Positions 8,171 through 16,599 of a stretch of 33,143 bases of DNA are shown here, piece after piece. The notes beneath the pieces are model-generated. The model was given only the letters and a program-made list of their open reading frames with translations. It did not search any database and had not been told where the DNA came from. Where the stretch lies: contig NZ_CAKZII010000133.1 in NCBI RefSeq assembly GCF_936931525.1, forward strand, positions 1 to 33,143, read 5' to 3'. The position numbers and the translations under genes are program-made. Every line of letters begins with the position of its first letter. Positions within the stretch are counted from its first letter, which is position 1. This DNA is from an uncultured Aurantimicrobium sp. GTDB lineage: Bacteria; Actinomycetota; Actinomycetes; Actinomycetales; Microbacteriaceae.

Positions 8171-9421
8171 ATGACAACCCCTTCCCCTGCACCCTCGACG
8201 TCTCGTCGAGCGCGAGCACTGCGGGTTGTTCCTCTACTTGGCCCGGCACTGGTGGCCGGTGTTGCCTATCTCGATCCCGGCAACGTCGCCAGCAATATGA
8301 CCGCAGGTGCCCAGTTTGGTTACCTGCTGGTCTGGGTTGTGGTCGTGGGCAACTTGGTTGCCTGGCTGGTGCAATACCTGTCCGCGAAGCTCGGTTTAGC
8401 CACCGGTAAATCACTCACCCAGATTCTCGGTGAGCGGATACGAAATAAGTGGCTTCGTCGTGGCTTCTGGGTGCAGGCGGAGATTGTCGCCATGGCGACA
8501 GACCTCGCCGAGGTCGTCGGTGGCGCCATCGCCTTCAACCTTCTCTTTGGCTTCCCCCTTCTTGCTGGTGGCATGGTGATGGGGTTGCTCTCCTTGCTGC
8601 TGTTGTCTTTGCGTGATCGCTCGGGAGCAAAGGCTTTTGAGCGCATCATCATTGCCCTCTTGCTCATCATTGCTGTGGGCTTTGGCATGGGGCTTGTGGT
8701 GGCACCGCCTGACCCTGGCTCACTGCTGGGTGGCCTGATGCCCCGCTTCGATGGTGCCGGGTCTGTGCTGTTGGCGGCATCCATCTTGGGTGCGACAATC
8801 ATGCCGCACGCTATCTATGCGCACTCTGCCCTGACTCGTGACCGCTTTGGTCTGGTTTTGGCTGGTGTGGAACGCGGCAAGATCCTCAAGGCCACAAGGG
8901 TAGATGTCACCGTGGCGTTGATCATTGCCGGTGGGGTGAACTTAGCTATTTTGCTCACCGCTGCAGTGAGCTTGCAGCGCGTTCCTGGCACGGACACCCT
9001 TGAGGGTGTCTATGCAGCCCTGAGTGCCAACCTGGGGCCCGCTATTGCCGTCTTGTTTGCCGTGGGCCTGCTTGCTTCTGGTTTGGCCTCCACCTCTGTG
9101 GGTGCGTATGCCGGGGCAGAGATCATGAGTGGTCTGACAGATATTCAGATTCCCCTGCTGTGGCGCAGAGTAATTACCTTGATCCCTGCCTTCATCATCT
9201 TGAGCATTGGTGCCGATCCCACCTGGGCACTGATCATTAGCCAGGTTGTGCTCTCCTTCGGCATCCCCTTTGCCCTCATTCCCCTGGTGATCTTCACCAG
9301 AGACAAGTCCATCTTGGGTGTGGACATCAACTCAGCCCTCACCACCACCCTTGCCGTGGTGGCATCCGTGTTCATCATTGGATTGAACGCGGTGCTGCTC
9401 TGGATTACCTTCGCGGGCTAA
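8171..9421 (+). CDS. mntH: Nramp-family divalent metal transporter (MntH-like)
   Basis: Proton-coupled Mn2+/Fe2+ importer of the Nramp family, 416 residues, about eleven membrane helices. The two metal-binding signatures are intact: DPGN at residues 35-38 in helix 1 and MPH at 211-213 in helix 6. The N-terminal 20 residues are basic and Ser/Pro-rich, cytoplasmic. The length is usual for bacterial MntH. ATG 8171 has only a weak GAG ribosome site. It is a single gene, divergent from the dehydrogenase and convergent with rplJL, sharing a bidirectional terminator at 9441-9470. Metal specificity cannot be read from the sequence alone. Confidence 0.92.
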   Translation: MTTPSPAPSTSRRARALRVVPLLGPALVAGVAYLDPGNVASNMTAGAQFGYLLVWVVVVGNLVAWLVQYLSAKLGLATGKSLTQILGERIRNKWLRRGFWVQAEIVAMATDLAEVVGGAIAFNLLFGFPLLAGGMVMGLLSLLLLSLRDRSGAKAFERIIIALLLIIAVGFGMGLVVAPPDPGSLLGGLMPRFDGAGSVLLAASILGATIMPHAIYAHSALTRDRFGLVLAGVERGKILKATRVDVTVALIIAGGVNLAILLTAAVSLQRVPGTDTLEGVYAALSANLGPAIAVLFAVGLLASGLASTSVGAYAGAEIMSGLTDIQIPLLWRRVITLIPAFIILSIGADPTWALIISQVVLSFGIPFALIPLVIFTRDKSILGVDINSALTTTLAVVASVFIIGLNAVLLWITFAG

Positions 9422-9440
9422 CCCCAGAAGTTAAAGCGAA

Positions 9441-9470
9441 AGGGCGCCAACTCCGAAGAGTTGACGCCCT
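9441..9470 (-). terminator. Terminator of rplJL (possibly bidirectional)
   Basis: A 13-bp stem with one mismatch. Read on the minus strand it has the stable C(UUCG)G tetraloop followed by TTCGCTTT. It lies between the rplL stop and the mntH stop and can serve both. Confidence 0.8.
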
Positions 9471-9490
9471 GAAGCGTGTAGTTGTTGAGA

Positions 9491-9877
9491 CTACTTGAGG
9501 ACGACGGTTGCGCCAGCCTCGGTAAGTGCAGCCTTTGCCTTCTCAGCAGCGTCCTTGTTGGCGCCTTCGAGAACGGTTGCAGGTGCTCCATCAACGAGTG
9601 CCTTAGCCTCACCCAGACCGAGGTTGGTGATGGTACGCACCTCCTTGATGACAGCAATCTTGTTTGCGCCAGCAGCCTCGAGAACGACGTCAAAAGAGTC
9701 CTTCTCTTCAGCAGCTTCAGCAGCTGCAGGTGCAGCGCCGCCAGCGGCAGCAACAGCTACGGGAGCTGCAGCGGTGACCTCGAAGGTCTCCTCGAATGCC
9801 TTAACGAACTCGCTGAGCTCGATGAGCGAGAGCTCCTTGAAAGCCTCGATGAGCTGCTCAGTTGAGAGCTTTGCCAT
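9491..9877 (-). CDS. rplL: Ribosomal protein L7/L12
   Basis: Stalk protein of the 50S subunit that recruits translation GTPases; 128 residues. The N-terminal dimerisation domain ([29 protein letters not shown]), the Ala/Gly-rich hinge ([23 protein letters not shown]) and the C-terminal factor-binding domain ([27 protein letters not shown]) are all present. Ribosome site AAGGAG stands 6 bases before ATG. It lies 47 bases downstream of rplJ in the same operon, the usual order. Confidence 0.98.
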   Translation of the reverse strand: MAKLSTEQLIEAFKELSLIELSEFVKAFEETFEVTAAAPVAVAAAGGAAPAAAEAAEEKDSFDVVLEAAGANKIAVIKEVRTITNLGLGEAKALVDGAPATVLEGANKDAAEKAKAALTEAGATVVLK

Positions 9878-9924
9878 GATTTTCTCCTTGTTGTTATTTC
9901 GTCTAAACCGGAACTAGTAAGTGA

Positions 9925-10440
9925 CTAGTTGCCGGACTCTTGCTTTGCACGCAGTGCGTCGACTGTACGAACAGCCTTCGACAGAGGTGCGGTGAACAGG
10001 TATGCGGCACCGAAGAGAGAGGCCTTTGCAGCTCCGGCAAACTTTGCCAGGAGTACTTCGCGGGACTCGAGATCGGCGAGCTTTCCAACCTCAGCAGCGT
10101 CGAGAGGCTTACCGTCAAAGTAGCCGCCCTTCAAAATGAGCTGAGGGTTTGCCTTGGCAAAGGTACGCAGGGCCTTCGCAACAGCGACAGCGTCGCCGTG
10201 CACGAATGCGATAGCCGATGGGCCAGCAAGCTGGTCATCGAGACCGGTGATGCCAGCCTTAGCGGCGGCAATCTTGGTCAGCGTGTTCTTTACCACGGCG
10301 TAAGTCGCGTGCTCACTGATGGACTTGCGCAGCTCCTTGAGCTGAGCAACAGTGAGGCCGCGGTACTCGGTGAGCAGAACTGCATTCGAACCAGAGAAAT
10401 TCTTCTCGAGTTCGGAGAGCATTGCTTCCTTGTTCGCCAT
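9925..10440 (-). CDS. rplJ: Ribosomal protein L10
   Basis: 171-residue L10 that anchors L7/L12 dimers on 23S rRNA. The N-terminal part ([38 protein letters not shown]) and the [11 protein letters not shown] segment are characteristic. A well-spaced AAGGAG precedes the ATG. The gene is preceded by a roughly 210-base leader with a terminator (see those entries), the usual seat of L10 autoregulation. The neighbouring gene upstream is a divergent kinase, not rplKA, and downstream is mntH, not rpoB, so the usual ribosomal/RNA polymerase cluster is split here. Confidence 0.98.
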   Translation of the reverse strand: MANKEAMLSELEKNFSGSNAVLLTEYRGLTVAQLKELRKSISEHATYAVVKNTLTKIAAAKAGITGLDDQLAGPSAIAFVHGDAVAVAKALRTFAKANPQLILKGGYFDGKPLDAAEVGKLADLESREVLLAKFAGAAKASLFGAAYLFTAPLSKAVRTVDALRAKQESGN

Positions 10441-10650
10441 GGCGCTCCTTGTGGTTTCTCACACCCCACTTGTGTGGAGTGATTAGCCTCGGGCCGCTAA
10501 AACTAAAAAAGCTCCAGCGCAGGGCTGGAGCGAAAGAAAACACGCGAACGTATTTATCACTTACAGGTTCCTGCGCGGGTCTTCGTCGAAACGAAACTTC
10601 GATTGGATGCTTACTTTCGAGAGCATGCCAATAACCAGCGGTCTTTGGTT
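10441..10650 (-). ncRNA. L10 leader (rplJ 5' regulatory RNA)
   Basis: Minus-strand leader between the predicted start of transcription (about 10650) and rplJ. Its first bases read AACCAAAGACCGCTGGTT, then a bulged stem in which ATTGG/ATGCT pairs with AGCAT/CCAAT across a loop. This resembles the L10-binding element of known L10 leaders. A Rho-independent terminator (10505-10531) follows before the gene. The likely mechanism is that excess L10 or L10-L12 complex bound to the leader favours termination or blocks translation. Recognition is by eye; a covariance-model search would settle it. Confidence 0.7.
10505..10531 (-). terminator. Attenuator terminator in the rplJ leader
   Basis: On the minus strand, stem GCTCCAGC/GCTGGAGC (8 bp, loop CCTGC, 10511-10531) is followed directly by six T residues (10510-10505). 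It sits inside the leader, 65 bases before the rplJ start, so it must be conditional rather than end an upstream gene. Confidence 0.85.
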
Positions 10651-10656
10651 GTTTCT

Positions 10657-10686
10657 AGAGTACGTGAGAGGAAGTACCTCTGGCAA
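10657..10686 (-). promoter_or_regulatory. rplJL promoter
   Basis: On the minus strand, -35 TTGCCA (10686-10681), an 18-base spacer and -10 TACTCT (10662-10657) make a good primary sigma-factor promoter. Transcription would start near 10650, exactly ahead of the predicted L10-leader structure. Confidence 0.6.
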
Positions 10687-10797
10687 ATCGGTAGACTAGA
10701 GACTTCCCTCCCCTGTTAGCGCTGATGCTCACATCGGATGCCAGTGAGACCGGCATCACAAAGTGAGTTTTGGCTTGTCACGAAGATTTGAGGCCTC

Positions 10798-11814
10798 GTG
10801 AACGCTGTAGTTACATTGACCCCCGCTCCCGTGCTGGACCGCACCTACCTTGCCGAGGATTTGACCGTCGGCAAAGTGAACCGTGCCTATGAAGTCCACG
10901 AATACATGAGCGGTAAGGGCCTGAACGTAGCCCGCACCCTGCACCTGTCCAAGCACCCCGTCTCGGCCGTGCTTCCCATTGGTATGCAGGACCAGTACCT
11001 TCTCTTCTCCACCCCGTTCCCCCAGATCTTGCGCATCATGCCCGTTCAGGGTCGTGTTCGTGTGAACACCACTGTGGTCGAGCGTGGCGGTCGCACCACC
11101 AACATCAACCAGCAGGCCATCCCCTTCACTACTGAAGACTGGCGCAATGTTGTCGAGACCACGCTCGAGCAGGTCTCCGACATGAACGCAGACTGGCTTG
11201 TTGTTTCCGGCATGCACCCCAAGATGATCGACACCGGTCTTCCTATTGACCTCAGCGAACTGTTCTCTCGTGCCCGCGACTTGGGTGCTCGTGTTGGTCT
11301 GGACACCTCTGGCCCTGAACTCAAGCACTGGGGTCGCAGCGGCGAGGTCAACTTGATCAAGCCCAACGCAGACGAACTGGCTTCTCTCGTGGGCCACGAA
11401 CTCAACACTCTCGGCGACGTTATCGAAGCTGGTCGTGAGCTCATCTCGACTGGTCTCGAGATCGCCCTGGTCAGCCTCGGCCCCGATGGCGCTATCGCCA
11501 TCACCGCTGATGACGTTGTCTGGGCTTCTGCTGTTGCTCCTGAGGTCATCAACACCACCGGTGCCGGCGACGCATTCTTGGCAGGATTCCTCAGCCAGGT
11601 CGTCAGCCCTGAAGCTTCTGCTGCAGGCCGCGAAGCAGGCACTCTTCCTGTTCTCAGCCCCGAAGCTGCTCTGACCACTGGCTGTTCATGGGGTGCACTG
11701 GCAGTGTCCCTGCCCACTACCTTGATCAGCTCCTTCGGAGATGCTCCCGTAGCTCAGCTGCGTGAGGTTGACCCCGAGTATGCACTGATGGAAAAGGCAA
11801 CCGTTCGCTACTAA
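10798..11814 (+). CDS. PfkB-family sugar-phosphate kinase (1-phosphofructokinase-like)
   Basis: 338-residue ribokinase-fold kinase. The N-terminal TLTPAPVLDRTY, the glycine motif MSGKGLNVARTL (residues 37-48) and the C-terminal TTGAGDAFLAGF, with catalytic Asp at 258, place it in the FruK/LacC/PfkB branch acting on fructose 1-phosphate or a related sugar phosphate. The GTG start at 10798 has GAGG 4 bases upstream. No fructose PTS gene is adjacent, so the exact substrate (fructose 1-phosphate, tagatose 6-phosphate or fructose 6-phosphate) is open. The preceding region holds a small repeat GATGCC (10737-10742)/GGCATC (10752-10757) that could be an operator. Confidence 0.82.
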   Translation: MNAVVTLTPAPVLDRTYLAEDLTVGKVNRAYEVHEYMSGKGLNVARTLHLSKHPVSAVLPIGMQDQYLLFSTPFPQILRIMPVQGRVRVNTTVVERGGRTTNINQQAIPFTTEDWRNVVETTLEQVSDMNADWLVVSGMHPKMIDTGLPIDLSELFSRARDLGARVGLDTSGPELKHWGRSGEVNLIKPNADELASLVGHELNTLGDVIEAGRELISTGLEIALVSLGPDGAIAITADDVVWASAVAPEVINTTGAGDAFLAGFLSQVVSPEASAAGREAGTLPVLSPEAALTTGCSWGALAVSLPTTLISSFGDAPVAQLREVDPEYALMEKATVRY

Positions 11815-11845
11815 AGCGAAGGTCCTCCCAAAAGACACAAAGCTC

Positions 11846-11881
11846 AAAAGGAAAGCCCCGCATCTGCGGGGCTTTCCTTTT
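11846..11881. terminator. Bidirectional terminator
   Basis: A perfect 17-base complementarity (11846-11862 with 11865-11881), stem core AAAGCCCCGC/GCGGGGCTTT. A-runs on one side and T-runs on the other make it work on both strands. It lies between the convergent kinase (+) and sensor kinase (-) genes. Confidence 0.9.
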
Positions 11882-11888
11882 TGTGAAA

Positions 11889-13367
11889 CTAGTGTGCTGC
11901 CGGCAGACTCACGGTGAACATGGTCTTGCCTGGGTCACTGGTGACCGTGACCGACCCGTGGTGGGCCTGAACAACTGCGTTGACAATGGCGAGACCCAAA
12001 CCGGTGCTTCCGGTCGCACGGGTTCGCGAGGCATCCCCACGAGTGAAGCGTTCAAACAGCTCCGGCATCTGCTCCTGCGGAATACCCGGACCGTTATCAA
12101 TCACGCGCAGCAGCACCTTGTCATCCTGCTTCTCCAGCACCACCTGAACGGTGGAGCCTGCGGGGGTGTGAACCCTGGCATTCGCCAACAGGTTCACCAC
12201 GACCTGGTGCAGACGAGGCTGGTCACCAATGACTTCGAGAGGTTCCTCTGGCAATTCCATGTCCCAGGTGTGATCAGGACCGGCCGCGTGAGCATCGCTC
12301 ACCGCGTCCACAATGATGCGAGAAAGATCTACCGGCTTCTGCTGAAGCTCACGACCTTCATCCAGTCGTGCCAACAGCAGCAGGTCCTCAACAAGGCCTG
12401 TCATGCGGGTGGCTTCAGATTCGATCCGGCTGAGTGAATGACGAACATCCTCAGGGAGTTCGGCACCACCGCGACGAGTGAGCTCGGCATAGCCGCGGAT
12501 AGAAGCTAGGGGTGTGCGCAGCTCGTGGCTGGCGTCCGCCACGAAGCGGCGTACTTTTTCTTCACTGGCCTGACGGGCAGCGAAAGCACGAGAGATGTGA
12601 CCGAGCATGTGGTTGAACGCAGCGCCCACACGGCCCACTTCAGTGCGAGGGTCAGTGTCGTCTTCGCTGACACGTTCGGCCAGTTCCACATCACCCTTAT
12701 CCAGGGGAAGCTCGGAAACACGGGTTGCCGAGTCAGCGACCCGATCCAGCGGGCGCAGTTCGTAACGAATCAAGAGACGGCCAGCAACAATGACAGCTCC
12801 CACACCAAATGCGGTCACCAGCAAGATGACGGTGATGAGCTGCGCACTCGCTGCGTTGACTTCGGTCATCGGCAGAGCGATGACGAGCTTGGCATCGCCG
12901 GTGGTGTTGACCGCAATAGCGCGGTAGTCCTGTGAACCGTTGACATGAATGGTGCTGGGCTCGCGGCTGATCTCCACGGTGGTGAAGTTGGTGATGTCTC
13001 CGACATCCACCAAACGCACTTCACCGCGTTCGTTGAGAATGCCTGCCGTGGTGGAACCATCAGCAGCAATGACTGCTACCAAGGTTCCCGCAGCCTGACC
13101 AGGAGCCAACAACGCATTGTTGGGGCGATCATCGTGGTCGTTATCGCCATCGTTGTGACCGGGACGAACGGGGATGCCGTCGGTGACGGCTTCCGTGGTT
13201 CGAATCACGGCACTGTTGAGCTGGGTGTCCAGTCGATCAACCAGGAAGGAGCGCAGCGAGAGAACGCTGACGACACCAATAAGGGCCGCAGCAACCACCA
13301 AGAGAGCTGCCATCGTCACCGTGAGGCGACGACGCAGCGTCCAGGGAGCGCGGGTGGCGTTCGACAT
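11889..13367 (-). CDS. Two-component sensor histidine kinase
   Basis: 492-residue membrane sensor kinase. Helix 1 is at about residues 16-38 and helix 2 at about 177-199, enclosing a roughly 140-residue extracytoplasmic sensor region. HAMP follows, then the H-box SHELRTPLASIRGYAEL with phospho-acceptor His281. Next come the N-box NLLANARVHTP, G1 DNGPGIP, F-box FERFTRGD and G2 GSTGLGLAIV. The sensor region has a striking His/Asp-rich run, GHNDGDNDHDD (about 70-80), which could bind divalent metal. The start ATG overlaps the regulator stop by one base (TAATG). The signal is unknown; the overall type is EnvZ/PhoR/TcrY-like. Confidence 0.95.
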   Translation of the reverse strand: MSNATRAPWTLRRRLTVTMAALLVVAAALIGVVSVLSLRSFLVDRLDTQLNSAVIRTTEAVTDGIPVRPGHNDGDNDHDDRPNNALLAPGQAAGTLVAVIAADGSTTAGILNERGEVRLVDVGDITNFTTVEISREPSTIHVNGSQDYRAIAVNTTGDAKLVIALPMTEVNAASAQLITVILLVTAFGVGAVIVAGRLLIRYELRPLDRVADSATRVSELPLDKGDVELAERVSEDDTDPRTEVGRVGAAFNHMLGHISRAFAARQASEEKVRRFVADASHELRTPLASIRGYAELTRRGGAELPEDVRHSLSRIESEATRMTGLVEDLLLLARLDEGRELQQKPVDLSRIIVDAVSDAHAAGPDHTWDMELPEEPLEVIGDQPRLHQVVVNLLANARVHTPAGSTVQVVLEKQDDKVLLRVIDNGPGIPQEQMPELFERFTRGDASRTRATGSTGLGLAIVNAVVQAHHGSVTVTSDPGKTMFTVSLPAAH

Positions 13368-14107
13368 TATTCAGCCGGCTTGATCATGTATCCCGCACCG
13401 CGCACGGTGTGCAGCATGGGAGCACCTTCGGCATCAATCTTCTTGCGCAGGTAGGAAATGTAGATCTCGACTACGGAGCTCTTGCCACCAAAGTCGTAGT
13501 CCCAGACGCGGTCCAGGATCTGGCTCTTGCTCACCACGCGGCGAGGGTTACGCATGAGGTAGCGCAGCAGTTCAAACTCGGTGGCGGTCAGCTCAATCAA
13601 GCGACCAGCACGGCGCACTTCGTGGCTGTCTTCATCCAGCTCGAGGTCTCCCACAACCAGCACAGGGCTTTCATTGGCGTCTGCGGTCAACGTCGAGCGA
13701 CGAATGAGGCCACGCAGACGTGCCACAACTTCTTCCAAGCTGAAGGGCTTGGTGACGTAGTCATCGCCACCGGCAGTCAGACCAGCAATACGGTCATCCA
13801 GAGAGTCTTTGGCGGTGAGGAACAACACGGGAACATCGTTACCGTCTGCACGCATGCGCTGCAGCACCTGCAGGCCGTCAATGTCCGGAAGCATGATGTC
13901 GAGCACAACCGCGTCGGGGCGGAAATCACGCGCAGTGGCGATGGCGGATGAGCCATCGGCTGCGGTCTTGATTTCCCAGCCTTCATAACGCAGGGCCATT
14001 TGAAGCAGGTCAGTCAGCGATGCTTCGTCGTCGACGACGAGCACGCGGATGGGAGAACCATCGGCACGGGTCAGGCGGACGGGGGCTTGGGCAGTTGTTT
14101 CGTTCAC
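13367..14107 (-). CDS. OmpR-family response regulator
   Basis: 246 residues: a receiver domain at about 21-137 with acidic VVDDE, phospho-acceptor Asp70 in VVLDIMLPDIDG, Thr in LFLTAKD and Lys in VTKPFS; then a winged-helix DNA-binding domain ending GAGYMIKPAE. It is a DNA-binding transcription factor partnered with the sensor kinase that follows. The GTG start has no nearby ribosome site, but CATACT ends 6 bases before it, suggesting a leaderless transcript. Direct repeats just upstream suggest autoregulation. Confidence 0.95.
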   Translation of the reverse strand: MNETTAQAPVRLTRADGSPIRVLVVDDEASLTDLLQMALRYEGWEIKTAADGSSAIATARDFRPDAVVLDIMLPDIDGLQVLQRMRADGNDVPVLFLTAKDSLDDRIAGLTAGGDDYVTKPFSLEEVVARLRGLIRRSTLTADANESPVLVVGDLELDEDSHEVRRAGRLIELTATEFELLRYLMRNPRRVVSKSQILDRVWDYDFGGKSSVVEIYISYLRKKIDAEGAPMLHTVRGAGYMIKPAE

Positions 14108-14127
14108 ATGATGAGTATGACGAACTT

Positions 14128-14166
14128 TCCTATGAGAATCCTATGAACTGCCTAAGAAAGCTATGA
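14128..14166. promoter_or_regulatory. Phased direct repeats upstream of the response regulator
   Basis: TCCTATGA at 14128-14135 and 14139-14146, then GCCTAAGA at 14150-14157, form three copies in an exact 11-base period. A fourth CTATGA follows at 14161-14166, two bases out of phase. OmpR/PhoB-family regulators bind tandem half-sites spaced by one helical turn. The position, 21-59 bases upstream of the regulator start and also near the YqaJ gene start, fits an autoregulatory site. Confidence 0.6.
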
Positions 14167-14236
14167 ATGCCCTGAGAGTGCCCGTCTGCGGCGAGCGCAC
14201 TGGGCGTTGTCAGCAGGACAAGACAGAATAGAGCTC

Positions 14237-14872
14237 GTGAGTTCAGCAGCGAATGTGGCACAAATGCCCGAGACGAAGCCCCAGGCTGAACAACCCCATA
14301 TTGCGTATCTTTCCCGCATGGTCACCGACGGCTCAGATGAAGCTGCCTGGCTTCGTGCGCGCTCTCGTGGCATTACGGCCACGGATGTGGCCAAGCTCAA
14401 TAGCGTGAACGCCATCCCCACGGCAGCGCTCGAGAAACTGCGTGGATCGAGCTTCACTGGCAACGTTTACACCGAGCACGGCAAGACCCGGGAACCGGTA
14501 ATTGCTGCCTGGGTGAAAGAGAACTTCTCTATTGAACCCAGCTCTGCGCTGTTCCACTCTGAAGCTGAGTCTCGCCACCTGGCCACGCCTGACGGCATTG
14601 GCGTCGTGGAGGAAACACTGATCCTGGCGGAGATCAAAACCAGCCAGAAGCCCTTTGAAGGCGTCCCTGCGGGATATCTGCGCCAGGTTTACTGGCAGCA
14701 GTATGTTCTGGGCGCCGAGCGCACCTTGTTTGTGTGGGAACAGCACGAAAACTTCGTTCCTGTCTCCGATACGCCTAAGCACTTATGGATTGAGCGCGAT
14801 GAGCGCGCTATCCGTGACCTCGTCTTCTTGGCAAATGGGCTCATTGGTGAGCTCCACCGCCTCACCAACTAA
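14237..14872 (+). CDS. YqaJ-like exonuclease/recombinase domain protein
   Basis: 211-residue protein resembling the YqaJ (lambda-exonuclease-like) recombinase family of PD-(D/E)XK nucleases. The N-terminal WLRARSRGITATDVAKL matches the family's opening GI.(G/A)(S/T)D pattern. HGKTREPVIAAW supplies the glutamate helix, TPDGIG...LAEIKTS supplies the D...ExK catalytic core, and YLRQVYWQQYVLGAERT the conserved Gln-Tyr helix. GTG 14237 is chosen over a TTG 30 bases earlier because a -10-like CAGAAT ends 7 bases upstream (leaderless start). It is followed 9 bases later by a GNAT gene. No phage genes adjoin, so it is a chromosomal orphan. Confidence 0.8.
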   Translation: MSSAANVAQMPETKPQAEQPHIAYLSRMVTDGSDEAAWLRARSRGITATDVAKLNSVNAIPTAALEKLRGSSFTGNVYTEHGKTREPVIAAWVKENFSIEPSSALFHSEAESRHLATPDGIGVVEETLILAEIKTSQKPFEGVPAGYLRQVYWQQYVLGAERTLFVWEQHENFVPVSDTPKHLWIERDERAIRDLVFLANGLIGELHRLTN

Positions 14873-14881
14873 GGAACGAAC

Positions 14882-15490
14882 ATGGCACTCCCTGAGATTC
14901 CCATTCTTGAAGGCGACTACGTCCGCTTAGAACCTCTCAGCCACGAGCGTGCTGAAGAACTCTCTGCTGCGTGCGAAGACGGCAAGGTCCACGAGCTCTG
15001 GTACACCGTGGTTCCCAACCGCGAAGGCATGAACGCCGAGATTGATCGCCGTCTGGGCCTCTATGGCCAGGGAACCATGATGCCCTTTGCCACCATTGAC
15101 GTCGCCACGAATAAGGCCATTGGTATGACCACCTTCATGAACATGAAGCTGGAGAACCTCAAGGTGGAGATTGGCTCCACCTGGATGGCCAGCAGCTCTC
15201 AGGGCACCGCGATCAACCCTGAAGCCAAGCTCCTCATGCTCAGCTACGCCTTTGATGTCTTGGGTTGCAACGCAGTAGAGCTGCGCACCCACGAGAAGAA
15301 CGAGCAATCCCGTGCAGCGATTGAGAAGCTGGGTGCAAAGCTCGACGGCATGCTCCGCAACGACATGGTGATGGCTAATGGCACCCTCAGAAACACAGCC
15401 GTCTACTCCATCACGAAGGACGAGTGGCCTGCAGTCCACGACGGACTTGTTGCCCGTCTCGATGACCTCGAGCAGGCAGAAGAAGCCTAA
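14882..15490 (+). CDS. GNAT-family acetyltransferase (RimJ/RimL-like)
   Basis: 202 residues with the GNAT fold as seen in RimJ/RimL N-acetyltransferases. LEGDYVRLEPLSHERAEEL is the usual opening, VEIGSTWMASSSQGTAINPEAKLLMLSYAFDVLG covers the acetyl-CoA region, and VELRTHEKNEQSRAAIEKLGAKLDG is the characteristic C-terminal helix-strand. The AAGGA ribosome site overlaps the stop of the YqaJ-like gene, so the pair is one transcription unit. The substrate cannot be deduced. It converges on the aminotransferase with only 3 bases between the stop codons. Confidence 0.88.
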   Translation: MALPEIPILEGDYVRLEPLSHERAEELSAACEDGKVHELWYTVVPNREGMNAEIDRRLGLYGQGTMMPFATIDVATNKAIGMTTFMNMKLENLKVEIGSTWMASSSQGTAINPEAKLLMLSYAFDVLGCNAVELRTHEKNEQSRAAIEKLGAKLDGMLRNDMVMANGTLRNTAVYSITKDEWPAVHDGLVARLDDLEQAEEA

Positions 15491-15493
15491 GAG

Positions 15494-16561
15494 CTAGCTG
15501 CGGTTGTAAGAACCGAGCGCATCCACCAAAGCGTCATTAGCTTCGGGGGAACCCACTGAAATACGAATGCCCGTGCCGGTGAAAGCACGACCAATGATGC
15601 CCCGGCTCATCAGATGAGCCTGCAGGGCATCAGTTTCTTCACCGGCAGCAAGCCAGACAAAGTTGGCCTGTGAGGCAGGTGCATCCCAAGCTGTGGTTGC
15701 CAGATATGCCTCGAGCTTGTTGCGCTCTTCGAGCAAAACATCAATACGCGCCTGGAGTTCAGGCTCTGCTGCCAAAGAAGCAACGCCGGCTGCTTGAGCA
15801 ATATCGGTCACGCCAAAGGGCAAAGCGACTTTGGCGAGACCTTCCATAACCTCAGGCTTCGCCACGGTGTATCCCAGACGCAGAGCAGCAAGACCATAGG
15901 CCTTGGAGAAAGTGTGCAGCACAGCCACGTTCGGGAACTCGCGGTAGAGCTCGAGACCACGAGCTGCTTCTGGATCGTTCTGGAAGTGAACGTAGGCTTC
16001 ATCAATGACCACGAGGACGTGCCTGGGTACCTGAGCCAAGAATGTACGCAGTTCCTCATGTCCCACGGCAGTGCCGGTGGGGTTATTGGGCGTGCAAATG
16101 AAGATGACCTTGGTGGCAGGAGTAATGGCAGCCAGCATGGCAGGTAGATCATGGCGGTGATCAGCAGTGAGCGGAACCTCAACTGGAGTTGCTCCAGCAC
16201 CACGAACCAAGATGGGATACGCCTCAAAGGAACGCCAGGCATAGATCACTTCGTCGCCGTGACCGGCAAAAGCACGGATCAACTGACCCGCAACCTCAAC
16301 AGATCCAGTCCCAAAGGCGAGCTCTGACTCCTCCACACCCAGACGCTTCGCCAGAGCAGCAGTGAGCTCAGGGGCAGCCATGTCAGGGTAACGGTGCATG
16401 GTGGAGGCAGCATCCGTGATGGCTTGAATCACGGAGGGAAGGGGTGGGTAAGGGTTCTCGTTGGAGGAGAGCTTGTGAACCGGACCATCCCAGCCGTCCA
16501 CAGAGGACTTCCCTGGCTTATAGGCCGGGATGTTCTCAATGTGGGCAGGCTGCTTAATCAC
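15494..16561 (-). CDS. pat: Aromatic/histidinol-phosphate aminotransferase (Pat/HisC2 type)
   Basis: 355-residue fold-type I PLP enzyme. The PLP lysine is Lys220 in TFSKAYGLAALRLGY; NNPTG, IDEAY and the C-terminal GIRISVGSPEAND Arg are present. The openings IPAYKPGK and KLSSNENPYPPLPSV and the YAWRSFEAYP motif match the actinobacterial HisC2/Pat group rather than a his-operon HisC. The likely role is the last step of phenylalanine/tyrosine synthesis, although histidinol phosphate may also be used. The start is GTG; TATCGT ends 6 bases before it, consistent with a leaderless start. No his genes adjoin. Confidence 0.85.
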   Translation of the reverse strand: MIKQPAHIENIPAYKPGKSSVDGWDGPVHKLSSNENPYPPLPSVIQAITDAASTMHRYPDMAAPELTAALAKRLGVEESELAFGTGSVEVAGQLIRAFAGHGDEVIYAWRSFEAYPILVRGAGATPVEVPLTADHRHDLPAMLAAITPATKVIFICTPNNPTGTAVGHEELRTFLAQVPRHVLVVIDEAYVHFQNDPEAARGLELYREFPNVAVLHTFSKAYGLAALRLGYTVAKPEVMEGLAKVALPFGVTDIAQAAGVASLAAEPELQARIDVLLEERNKLEAYLATTAWDAPASQANFVWLAAGEETDALQAHLMSRGIIGRAFTGTGIRISVGSPEANDALVDALGSYNRS

Positions 16562-16599
16562 CCTTCAACGATACCGGTGCACGCCCCAGCTAGAAACAG

